From CAZXBB01 sp964638815 (GTDB taxonomy: Bacteria; Planctomycetota; Phycisphaerae; Phycisphaerales; SM1A02): 29,259 bases of DNA. Made by a program: the position numbers and the translations under genes. This document shows positions 1-8,931 of this stretch, piece by piece. Numbering within the stretch: the stretch's first letter is position 1; each line of letters begins with the position of its first letter. The notes below the pieces were generated by a model. That model was not told where the DNA came from and made no database searches. It was given only the letters and a program-made list of their open reading frames with translations. The stretch covers positions 1-29,259 of the forward strand of contig CAZXBB010000401.1 in assembly GCA_964638815.1 (NCBI GenBank), read 5' to 3'.

Positions 1-44
1 GCGTCCCGCTCGGGAAACCCGTCGCTCCCCTACCATCCGGGCCG

Positions 45-1025
45 TTGCCCCCCGTCGAAACCCATATCGGCGAGATCGCGGCGCTCGGTGCGGCGACCTG
101 CTGGGTCTTTACGGCCCTCGCGTTCGCGGCTGCGGGGCGGCGGATCGGGGCGACTGCCGTGAACGTTATCCGGATCTTCGCCGCCCTCGTCATCCTGCTC
201 GTGCTCAACCGGCTGCTGTTCAACGCCTGGATGCCGCCGATCGAATCGCGGAGCCTGCTCCTGCTCGCGATCTCCGGTCTCATCGGGCTGTCCATCGGGG
301 ACCAGCTTCTCTTCACGGCCTTCGTTGACGTCGGCCCGCGCATCGCGCTCCTGCTCATGACCATCGTGCCGCCGGTGACCGCGCTCATCGCCTGGCCCGT
401 GCTCGACGAGGTGCTCGGCCTGCGGCAGTGGATCGGCATCGCGGTCACGCTCGCGGGGATCGCCTGGGCCGTGCTCGAACGCCCCACGCACGCGCCGGGT
501 CTGCGCCCGCCGACGCGGCGCCGCGCGCGCGGCATCGCGTTCGCGATCGGCGGCGGCATCTGCCAGTCGATCGGGCTCATCCTCGCGAAGCTCGGGATGG
601 GGCACGGCCCCGGCGCCGCGGCCCGCGTCGATCCGTGGACGGCCACCATGTACCGCATGGCGTTCGCCGCCGCGGGCGTCGTGGTGCTTGCCCTCGCGGT
701 GCGGCGATTCCGAACCCGCACCGCGATCGAGGTCAGCCCGGAGTCCGAGCGCCTCCCGGCCGGAGTTCCCGAGCGAAGCCCCGTGCCGTTCGCGCTGGCG
801 ATGGTCGCGATCGGCGTACTCTTCGGACCAGTCCTCGGCGTGTGGAACTCGATGGTCGCCGTCGATCGCGCGGAAGCCGGCGTCGCGGCAACGCTCATGG
901 CTATGACCCCCGTCTTCATCCTGCCGTTCGCGGTGTGGATCGAGAAGGAGCGGATCTCGTGGAGAGCGGCGGCCGGTGCGCTCGTGGCGGTGTCGGGAGT
1001 CGCCGCCCTCGCGGGCGGGGGATGA
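45..1025 (+). CDS. EamA/DMT-family membrane transporter
   Basis: Drug/metabolite transporter superfamily protein of 326 aa, expected in the inner membrane with about ten helices, exporting a small metabolite that cannot be named from sequence. Two EamA repeats are visible: residues about 8-145, ending in a helix beginning GIAVTLAGIAWAVLE, and about 163-325, ending in GALVAVSGVAAL. This is the internal duplication typical of the family, and the length is normal. A basic, Pro/Arg-rich loop joins the halves. The TTG start is the only candidate that keeps the first helix complete. No Shine-Dalgarno is visible, but TACCAT lies 8 nt before the TTG, a spacing that would fit a leaderless transcript. 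The gene ends at a hairpin terminator shared with the convergent neighbour. Family call is solid; substrate unknown. Confidence 0.85.
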   Translation: MPPVETHIGEIAALGAATCWVFTALAFAAAGRRIGATAVNVIRIFAALVILLVLNRLLFNAWMPPIESRSLLLLAISGLIGLSIGDQLLFTAFVDVGPRIALLLMTIVPPVTALIAWPVLDEVLGLRQWIGIAVTLAGIAWAVLERPTHAPGLRPPTRRRARGIAFAIGGGICQSIGLILAKLGMGHGPGAAARVDPWTATMYRMAFAAAGVVVLALAVRRFRTRTAIEVSPESERLPAGVPERSPVPFALAMVAIGVLFGPVLGVWNSMVAVDRAEAGVAATLMAMTPVFILPFAVWIEKERISWRAAAGALVAVSGVAALAGGG

Positions 1026-1028
1026 CTC

Positions 1029-1071
1029 GCCCGGCGCACGAACGAGCCCGGCGCACGAAAAAGCCCGGCGC
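1029..1071. repeat. Repeated terminator arm (three copies)
   Basis: GCCCGGCGCACGAA occurs at 1029-1042 and again at 1046-1059, and its first nine bases recur at 1063-1071 as the left arm of the terminator stem. The copies are 17 bp apart. The right arm at 1075-1083 could pair with any of the three. Confidence 0.7.
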
Positions 1072-1089
1072 GGCGCGCCGGGCCCTTTT
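1063..1089. terminator. Bidirectional hairpin terminator
   Basis: Perfect 9-bp stem (1063-1071 with 1075-1083), GCCCGGCGC pairing with GCGCCGGGC around a 3-nt loop. It is preceded by A residues (1058-1062) and followed by CCTTTT, so it can act on both strands. It sits between the stop of the EamA gene and the stop of the convergent secreted-protein gene, as expected for a shared terminator. Confidence 0.8.
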
Positions 1090-1129
1090 CCGTAAGTGGA
1101 GTCTCTCTCCACCCGTCGTTCGCGACCGC

Positions 1130-1771
1130 TTACGGGGTGAACCCGATCGACCACGACAGGTCGGAAAGCGAGTCGCAGAAGTCAACGGCGAAGAACTGGA
1201 TCGGCGCGGGCAGCAGGAAGAAATCCGTGAACGCCCAAGCGATCGAGCCGGTCTGGCCGGGCCCGCAGCCGAGCGACGGGTGGAAGATCTCGGGGCCGAC
1301 GACCTTCACGTTCACCCACACGGTCCCCTCGAGGAACAGGTCGTCGAACGTGACGGTGACCTCCGACTCCGGGCGGCCGAAGTAGTCCACGCCCGTCGCG
1401 ACCTCGGAGTAGCTCGTGATGGTCGCCGCCGCGAACGGGATCGAGACCGGCTGGCCGCCGGCGTCGCCGTGGAAGACCAGCTCGACCGTATTCCCGGCGC
1501 CGGGTTCGAGGGTGTCCCACGCGCCCTTCACCGTGAAGGTGTTGAAGAGGCATCCGCCATCCGGAACGGCGAGGTCGTCCAGATAGGACCGGACCGTGTG
1601 ATTCGCCGTCACGTGATCCGGTTCAGGGTTGTTGACGATCTGGCAGGGGCCGCCGGCCTGCTCAGCCTTCGGGGCCAGGGTACTTTTTCCGTCCGCCGCT
1701 CCGACCCCGATGAGGGCGACGCCACACAGACCGATGAGAGCACCGGTGGCTTTCGCTCTGATGAGCTTCAT
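1130..1771 (-). CDS. Small secreted protein of unknown function
   Basis: Not recognised as a named family. The protein is 213 aa with an N-terminal signal-like segment: a basic start (MKLIRAK) and a hydrophobic stretch ALIGLCGVALIGVGAA, with likely cleavage near residue 26. Export across the inner membrane is expected. The mature part is mainly beta-prone and contains four cysteines (in GGPCQ, GGCLF, LGCGPG and DFCDS) that could form disulfides. The ATG at 1771 is chosen because AAAGGA lies 9 nt upstream and the signal peptide follows at once; the longer in-frame extension adds a non-signal-like leader. It looks like the unassigned extracellular beta-sandwich proteins frequent in planctomycetes, but no function is claimed. 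Confidence 0.7.
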   Translation of the reverse strand: MKLIRAKATGALIGLCGVALIGVGAADGKSTLAPKAEQAGGPCQIVNNPEPDHVTANHTVRSYLDDLAVPDGGCLFNTFTVKGAWDTLEPGAGNTVELVFHGDAGGQPVSIPFAAATITSYSEVATGVDYFGRPESEVTVTFDDLFLEGTVWVNVKVVGPEIFHPSLGCGPGQTGSIAWAFTDFFLLPAPIQFFAVDFCDSLSDLSWSIGFTP

Positions 1772-2122
1772 CTGACTGACTCCTTTACGTTCCTTTTCCT
1801 CGCATCCCCGACATCCCGGCCTTCGCTGAACGAAGCCCGAACACATCGGATAAGACATCCGACCCACCGGATATCTCAGTAGTTTCTCCAACGATGCACG
1901 GTCGCGGCTGAGGGCTCCCCTGTCAAGGGCAAACCTCGACTCGGGCCTGGTTTGGCCGCGTTTACACGGATTCGTAACTGTATGTGAAGATCAGACTTAT
2001 CGCCGCACCGGCGTTCCGCCGCGACGCCGCGACGAATCGCGGTGCGGCGCGTGACGCCGCCCGCGCGTCCTGCCGGCGCGGAACGACGCGCGACAACCTG
2101 TCACGAACGCGTCAGGCGCATG
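1772..2122. other. 351-bp non-coding region upstream of the secreted protein
   Basis: No plausible gene seen. On the minus strand it holds the ribosome-binding site AAAGGA (1781-1786) for the gene ending at 1130 and a perfect TTGACA (1926-1921), for which no convincing -10 lies at the right distance. A perfect 10-bp inverted repeat occupies 2001-2010/2040-2049. Small inverted repeats lie at 1822-1836 (CTTCG/CGAAG) and near 1850-1870 (CGGAT/ATCCG). It separates two minus-strand genes. Confidence 0.6.
2001..2049. other. Inverted repeat downstream of the protease gene
   Basis: CGCCGCACCG (2001-2010) pairs perfectly with CGGTGCGGCG (2040-2049) around a 29-nt GC-rich loop that can itself fold. 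It lies about 75 bp beyond the stop of the minus-strand protease gene. There is no T-run, so it may be a factor-dependent terminator or mRNA 3' stabiliser rather than an intrinsic terminator. Confidence 0.4.
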
Positions 2123-3070
2123 TCAGGAACACGGCCCCCACGCGGTGAGGACCGTCACGACGTCGCTCAGATCGACCTCGCCCGATCCGTCCACATCCTC
2201 GATGCACACCCCGCACGTGCCCCACGCCGAGAGGACGCGCAGGATGTCCGCGAAGCCGACGACGCCGCTGCCGTCGAGATCGCTCGGGCACGCCGCGAGC
2301 ACGCCGTCCAGCCAGTCAAGGTGAAGGGTGACACGCGACGCGCCGTGGACGTCGCCGTAGTCGGCGAGCACGCCGTTCTCGTTCCAGTCGCGGATGAACG
2401 AGTGCGTACCGGCGACACGCGGACCGTCGGCGGTGCTGACGATCACCGGGCCCCCGCTGTCGTTGAACGCGGCCATGCCCTCGCGCGGCGTCTCGTAGCG
2501 CGAGCCCGGCTCGTCGAAGAAGAACATCATGTAATCCGCCTCATGCTCCTCGATCACGTTCGTCGCCGCCCGCAGCGCGCCGTCGAAGGTGCGCACGCCC
2601 CCCCGCCCGTCGCCCGTGTAGCCGTAGCCGAGCAGCTCCACCGGCGTGCCGGGATCGTCCGACCCGCGGAACATCGCAACGACGCCGACTCCTGCCAGCG
2701 GCGTCTCGAGCCGCAGGAGCGCGAGGTCGTGACCGTGATCGGGATCGCCGGTCCAGCCGGGGTTGACGAAGATCTCCTCGACGGGCCGGCGCCCGCCCCT
2801 CGTCGCGAACTCCCACGTGCGCGCGGCGTAGCCGTGGACGACGTGCGCCGAGGTGAGGACCCAGCGATCGCAGATGAGCGTGCCGGTCCCCCGCAGCTCA
2901 CCGTCGGCGAGCAGCCGGCCGACGCCTTCGAGCGCGGCACACCCCCCCTTCTCCCGGTACGCGGCATCGTCCACGTCGTGCCGGACGACGACTCCGTTCG
3001 CCGCGAGCGGAAGCGAGGCGACCGAAAGCCAGGCGACGAGGGCGTGATGCGCGCGGGGTCCGATGGCCAT
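2123..3070 (-). CDS. Secreted trypsin-like serine protease with dockerin-like tail
   Basis: A 315-aa exported S1-family endopeptidase. The N-terminus is signal-like (hydrophobic ALVAWLSVASLPLAANG, residues about 10-26). The triad is intact: His76 in TSAHVV, Asp115 in HDLALL, Ser205 in NDSGGP (Asn replaces the usual Gly before DSGGP). Residues about 261-315 form two calcium-loop units, DLDGSGVVGFADIL and DVDGSGEVDLSDVV, each followed by a short helix and 'AWG', with flanking Cys residues. This matches the dockerin type I-like tails of planctomycete surface proteins. The ATG at 3070 has GGAGG upstream on the minus strand and directly precedes the signal peptide; a longer open frame continues upstream but is a shadow of nrnA. 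Substrate unknown. Such tails usually anchor or organise surface proteins (family knowledge). Confidence 0.88.
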   Translation of the reverse strand: MAIGPRAHHALVAWLSVASLPLAANGVVVRHDVDDAAYREKGGCAALEGVGRLLADGELRGTGTLICDRWVLTSAHVVHGYAARTWEFATRGGRRPVEEIFVNPGWTGDPDHGHDLALLRLETPLAGVGVVAMFRGSDDPGTPVELLGYGYTGDGRGGVRTFDGALRAATNVIEEHEADYMMFFFDEPGSRYETPREGMAAFNDSGGPVIVSTADGPRVAGTHSFIRDWNENGVLADYGDVHGASRVTLHLDWLDGVLAACPSDLDGSGVVGFADILRVLSAWGTCGVCIEDVDGSGEVDLSDVVTVLTAWGPCS

Positions 3071-3088
3071 ACCCGGTGAGCCTCCGTA

Positions 3089-3160
3089 TCCCCCGTGCCC
3101 CGGCGGGCGTCCGGGCTCCTTGCCGGCGGAGCCCCTCCGGGGAGCTAACGCACCGGGGGA
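3089..3160 (-). promoter_or_regulatory. Cloverleaf-like structured leader of the protease gene
   Basis: Read on the minus strand, this 72-nt segment ends 18 nt before the protease start and just before its GGAGG. A closing stem of 10 bp with one bulged base joins 3150-3160 to 3089-3098. Inside it three hairpins can form: 3132-3135/3139-3142 (CCCC/GGGG), 3113-3119/3128-3134 (GGGCTCC/GGAGCCC) and 3099-3103/3111-3115 (CCCGG/CCGGG). The helices share a few edge bases, so not all can be full length at once. No known riboswitch consensus was recognised. It could be a cis-regulatory RNA or a copy of a palindromic intergenic repeat. Confidence 0.45.
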
Positions 3161-3248
3161 CGGATGATTGCGGAGGCCGGTCGCGACGAAGCGGCGCAGG
3201 GGGCCGCGCGCGAGGGAAACCGGCGCCGCGCTGGGCGTTGCCATTTCA

Positions 3249-3278
3249 TTGGACAGGCTGACGCGCTGACGCGATACT
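3249..3278 (+). promoter_or_regulatory. Possible sigma70-type promoter of the Rrf2 gene with internal direct repeat
   Basis: TTGGAC (3249-3254) and GATACT (3273-3278) are 18 bp apart and about 30 bp before the ATG. The spacer holds a perfect tandem 8-mer, GCTGACGC at 3257-3264 and 3265-3272, which could be an operator for the regulator itself. Both hexamers match the consensus in only about four of six positions. Confidence 0.35.
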
Positions 3279-3307
3279 GCACAGTCCCTTCCAGGCGCGA
3301 GCATCAC

Positions 3308-3796
3308 ATGCTTTCGACGACCGCCGAGTACGCCCTGAGAATCATGGTGGTATTGGCCGAATCGAAGGGGGCGCCGACGACGAGCGAACGGATCGCGGCG
3401 CGCGCGCGGGTGCCGACCGACTACTCGGTGAAGGTCCTCCAGGCGCTCGCGCGCGAGCAGCTCGTTCTCGCGCAGCGCGGACGCGGCGGCGGCTTCCGCA
3501 TCAGCTGCGATCCGCAGCGCACCAGCCTGCTGACGATCATCAATGCCATCGAGCCGCTGCCGCGCGTCCAGGAGTGCCCGATCGGCGGCGCTCCCGTGCG
3601 AGGCACGCTGTGCCGCCTGCACCGTCGCATCGACGACGTTCTCGCGCAGGCCCAGGAGTCGCTCGAACGGACGACGCTTGCGTCCGTGCTCGACCCGGAC
3701 GGGGCCGACGGCCTGTGCGAGCCCCCGCCGCTCGAGGTGAGGGTGGTCGCCGGCCGAAAGCGCGAGGCGAAGCGGGCGACGCGGCGCGAGCCGTGA
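3308..3796 (+). CDS. Rrf2-family transcriptional regulator
   Basis: A 162-aa cytoplasmic DNA-binding protein. The N-terminus MLSTTAEYALRIMVVLAE and the winged helix-turn-helix (residues about 1-80, with VPTDYSVKVLQALAREQLV and the RGRGGGFRI wing) are diagnostic of Rrf2. IscR and NsrR carry three Cys that bind an Fe-S cluster. Here Cys occur in QECPIGG and GTLCRLHRRID, 12 residues apart, and the central Cys is absent, so cluster binding is uncertain. The ATG at 3308 starts exactly at the conserved N-terminus. There is no clear ribosome-binding site. The gene lies alone, divergent from the protease and convergent with nrnA (29-bp gap). Target genes cannot be named; autoregulation through the upstream 8-bp direct repeat is a guess. 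Confidence 0.85.
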   Translation: MLSTTAEYALRIMVVLAESKGAPTTSERIAARARVPTDYSVKVLQALAREQLVLAQRGRGGGFRISCDPQRTSLLTIINAIEPLPRVQECPIGGAPVRGTLCRLHRRIDDVLAQAQESLERTTLASVLDPDGADGLCEPPPLEVRVVAGRKREAKRATRREP

Positions 3797-3825
3797 AAGA
3801 AGGCCCGTGGCCCCGGTGGCGAGCG

Positions 3826-4836
3826 TCACGGCGCGGGGCGCTCGATTGCCTCGACGATCGCCGCCCTCGCGTCGCGCAGCGAGAGCCCGATGCGCGCGCC
3901 CGCCGCGAAGACGTGGCCGCCGCCGCCGAAGCGCCGGGCGAGCCGGTTGACGTCGATCGGTTCCGCGCCGCCGCTGGCCGGCTTCGACCGGAAGCTCGCC
4001 TTCGTCCGCACCGGGCCGAGCTCGGCCAGGAGAATCGCGGCCCGGACCGAGCCCACCTTCATCGGAAGGTTCACGAGGCTCGACAGGTCTTCGACGCTCG
4101 TCCCGGTCTCCTCGAAATCGACCTGCCGCAGCGACTGGATGGCCACCGCGCCCCCGGCCGCGTAGACGAGCGACTCGAGCGCCCGACCCTCGAGTGCGAG
4201 CCGCTCCGGGCGGTGGGTCTCCTCGATGAGCTGGTAGAGCCTGGACTTGTCCGCCCCGGCGCGCAGGAGCCGCGCCGCCAGCTCGAAGGCCTCGGGCCCG
4301 GCGTTGGCGTAGCGGAACCATCCCGTGTCGGTGGCGACGGCCGCGAAGAGGGGCTCGGCGAGCTCCTCCGTGAGCGGGCACCCGAGCTCGTCGAGGAGCG
4401 CGACGACCAGGCTCGCCGCGGCCGCCGCCCGCGCGTCGATCATTCGCAGGACCCCGACGTCGTCGCCCCGGACGTGGTGGTCGATCACGATCGTCCCCGC
4501 GCGCCGCGCGCGGAGCCACGCCGCGAGCGGCTCGAGCTGCGTCCACGCCCCGGTGTCCACGACGATCGTCAGGTCGTGCTCGTCGGCGCCCGGGGCATCC
4601 TCGCCGACGATGCGCAGCGGCGTGCCGCGAACGAGCGGAAGCAGCGGGCGTTCGATCGGGCCCATGATGAACGCATCCACCGATTTGCCCAGCGCCGTGA
4701 ACGCCCGGTGCATCGCGAGCACCGACCCGAGCGCGTCGCCGTCGGGGCGCTCGTGCGTCGTGAGCGCGACGCGGTTCGCCCCGCGGACGCGCTTCGCGAT
4801 CTCGGGCCACGTCGTGTTCGACTCGTACCGCTCCAT
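3826..4836 (-). CDS. nrnA: DHH-family phosphoesterase, NrnA-like (nanoRNase / pAp phosphatase)
   Basis: Cytoplasmic 336-aa DHH/DHHA1 phosphoesterase, predicted to degrade 2-5 nt RNAs and/or dephosphorylate 3'-phosphoadenosine 5'-phosphate. Metal-binding motifs are present in order: THERPDGDALGS near the N-terminus, VVDTGAW, the signature IDHH, then TDTGWFRYAN. The C-terminal DHHA1 domain ends with RRFGGGGHVFAAGA, the substrate-binding glycine motif. The length is typical of NrnA. The ATG at 4836 is chosen because it overlaps the ribF stop as TGATG, suggesting translational coupling; an upstream in-frame start would add only a poly-Arg tail. ribF and nrnA are often near each other in bacterial rbfA-truB-type clusters (family knowledge). 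Which of the two activities dominates cannot be told from sequence. Confidence 0.9.
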   Translation of the reverse strand: MERYESNTTWPEIAKRVRGANRVALTTHERPDGDALGSVLAMHRAFTALGKSVDAFIMGPIERPLLPLVRGTPLRIVGEDAPGADEHDLTIVVDTGAWTQLEPLAAWLRARRAGTIVIDHHVRGDDVGVLRMIDARAAAAASLVVALLDELGCPLTEELAEPLFAAVATDTGWFRYANAGPEAFELAARLLRAGADKSRLYQLIEETHRPERLALEGRALESLVYAAGGAVAIQSLRQVDFEETGTSVEDLSSLVNLPMKVGSVRAAILLAELGPVRTKASFRSKPASGGAEPIDVNRLARRFGGGGHVFAAGARIGLSLRDARAAIVEAIERPAP

Positions 4837-5774
4837 CACGACGCGCCGGCGGCGGCGGCGCACCGGCTCTCCGTCTGCGCGATGTCACGCCGGATCTGCT
4901 CCACGAGCCGATCGACGTCGTCGTAGCGGATCTGGTCGCGAAGCCAGTCCGCGATCTCGAGACGTATGGGCCAGCCGTAGTCGTCGAGCGGCCCGCCATA
5001 TCCCACGAGGTGCGTCTCGCACGACCGTGCGTGGGCGCCGAAGGTCGGGTTCGTCCCGACGCTCACCGCCGCCGGGTACCAGCCGTCCGCTTCCCGGTCG
5101 AGCCGCCACGCCCGCCCCGCGTACACGCCCTCGCCGGGGACCTGGAACTCGCCGGTCGCGATGTTCGCCGTGGGAAGCCCGAGCAGGCGCCCCCGCCGCG
5201 CGCCCGGGACGACGATGCCGTCAAGGGCGTATGGACGACCGAGGACGGCCGCGGCGTCCCGCATCCGCCCGAGGCCGACGAGGTCCCGGATCATCGTGCT
5301 GCTCGCGACGACGAGCTGGCAGTTGACGAGCGGCACCGACACGGGATCGACGACGCGCGTCGTGAAACCGTGCACCGCCTCGAGATCGCGCAGCGTCGCC
5401 ACGGAGCCCGCCCGGTCGCGGCCGAACCGGAAGTCGGGACCCTCGACGAAGAAGTCCGGCCGGTGCTCGCGCACGATGGCGGCCACGAACGAACCGGCGT
5501 CCTGCGCGAGGAACTCCGGCCCCGGCACGATCGCGACGACCTCGTCGGCGCCGGCGGCGGCCAGGAGCTGCGCCCGACGCCCGAAGCCCGTCAGACGAGC
5601 CGGCGCCGCGCCCGGACGAAGGACGGCGGCGGGATGCGGGTCGAACGAGAGCACGACGACCCGACCACGCGGCCCGACGGCGGTGCGGGCCTCCCCGACG
5701 AGCCGGCGGTGACCATGGTGCACGCCGTCGAAGTTGCCGATCGTGATGGCAACCGGTCCCGACACGGCGCTCAC
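4836..5774 (-). CDS. ribF: Bifunctional riboflavin kinase / FAD synthetase
   Basis: A 312-aa cytoplasmic enzyme making FMN from riboflavin and FAD from FMN. The N-terminal adenylyltransferase domain begins with ITIGNFDGVHHGHRRLV (HxGH nucleotide-binding motif) and contains FFVEGPDFRFGRDRAG and SSTMIRDLV. The C-terminal kinase domain follows: GRRGRLLGLPTANI-like motif (seen as GARRGRLLGLPTANIA), GEGVYAGRA, SVGTNPTFG and the ETHLVGY segment. The length is normal. The GTG at 5774 is chosen because the conserved domain begins eight residues later; earlier in-frame ATGs would run through the divergent gdh gene. No Shine-Dalgarno is visible; CATACT lies 7 nt before the GTG. The stop overlaps the nrnA start by one base, so the two are probably co-transcribed. 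Confidence 0.93.
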   Translation of the reverse strand: MSAVSGPVAITIGNFDGVHHGHRRLVGEARTAVGPRGRVVVLSFDPHPAAVLRPGAAPARLTGFGRRAQLLAAAGADEVVAIVPGPEFLAQDAGSFVAAIVREHRPDFFVEGPDFRFGRDRAGSVATLRDLEAVHGFTTRVVDPVSVPLVNCQLVVASSTMIRDLVGLGRMRDAAAVLGRPYALDGIVVPGARRGRLLGLPTANIATGEFQVPGEGVYAGRAWRLDREADGWYPAAVSVGTNPTFGAHARSCETHLVGYGGPLDDYGWPIRLEIADWLRDQIRYDDVDRLVEQIRRDIAQTESRCAAAAGAS

Positions 5775-5877
5775 GATAGGGAGTATGTCGCGCCGGAGCC
5801 ATCGGTCCGCCCGCGCGGTCGCCCGGGTCGCTCCCGCCGTGTTGCCGGGGGCGCGGGAGCCCGGTATCACTACACCG
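5775..5877. promoter_or_regulatory. Divergent promoter region between ribF and gdh
   Basis: 103 bp separate the two start codons. Toward gdh, TTGCCG (5842-5847) and TATCAC (5865-5870) are 17 bp apart, and TATCAC is 7 nt from the ATG. Toward ribF, CATACT (minus strand, 5787-5782) is also 7 nt from its GTG; no good -35 was found for it. Neither start has a Shine-Dalgarno at usable distance. The positions fit transcripts beginning at or almost at the start codon. Confidence 0.45.
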
Positions 5878-8835
<2,958 letters not shown>

Positions 8836-8837
8836 AC

Positions 8838-8862
8838 CCGGCGCCGGTTTTCACGGCGCCGG
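8838..8862 (+). terminator. Hairpin just after gdh
   Basis: Perfect 8-bp inverted repeat CCGGCGCC/GGCGCCGG with a 9-nt loop, starting three bases after the gdh stop. There is no T-run after the stem, so intrinsic termination is doubtful; an mRNA 3'-end stem or factor-dependent site is possible. Confidence 0.5.
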
Positions 8863-8931
8863 TCATCAGCGGCCCGGTCGATCACACGCTCGGTCCAGGC
8901 TCGGTCCGGGGTCGTCAACGGAGTGTCGATC

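Noticed and set aside
1921..1926. Perfect minus-strand TTGACA as promoter of the secreted-protein gene
   Set aside because: No acceptable -10 hexamer lies 16-18 bp downstream, so it was not listed as a promoter.
2123..4999. A 958-codon open frame on the minus strand through protease, Rrf2 and nrnA regions
   Set aside because: Only its last 315 codons are the real protease. The rest is Arg/Ala/Gly-rich sequence in the wrong frame of nrnA and the Rrf2 gene, a result of the high GC content.
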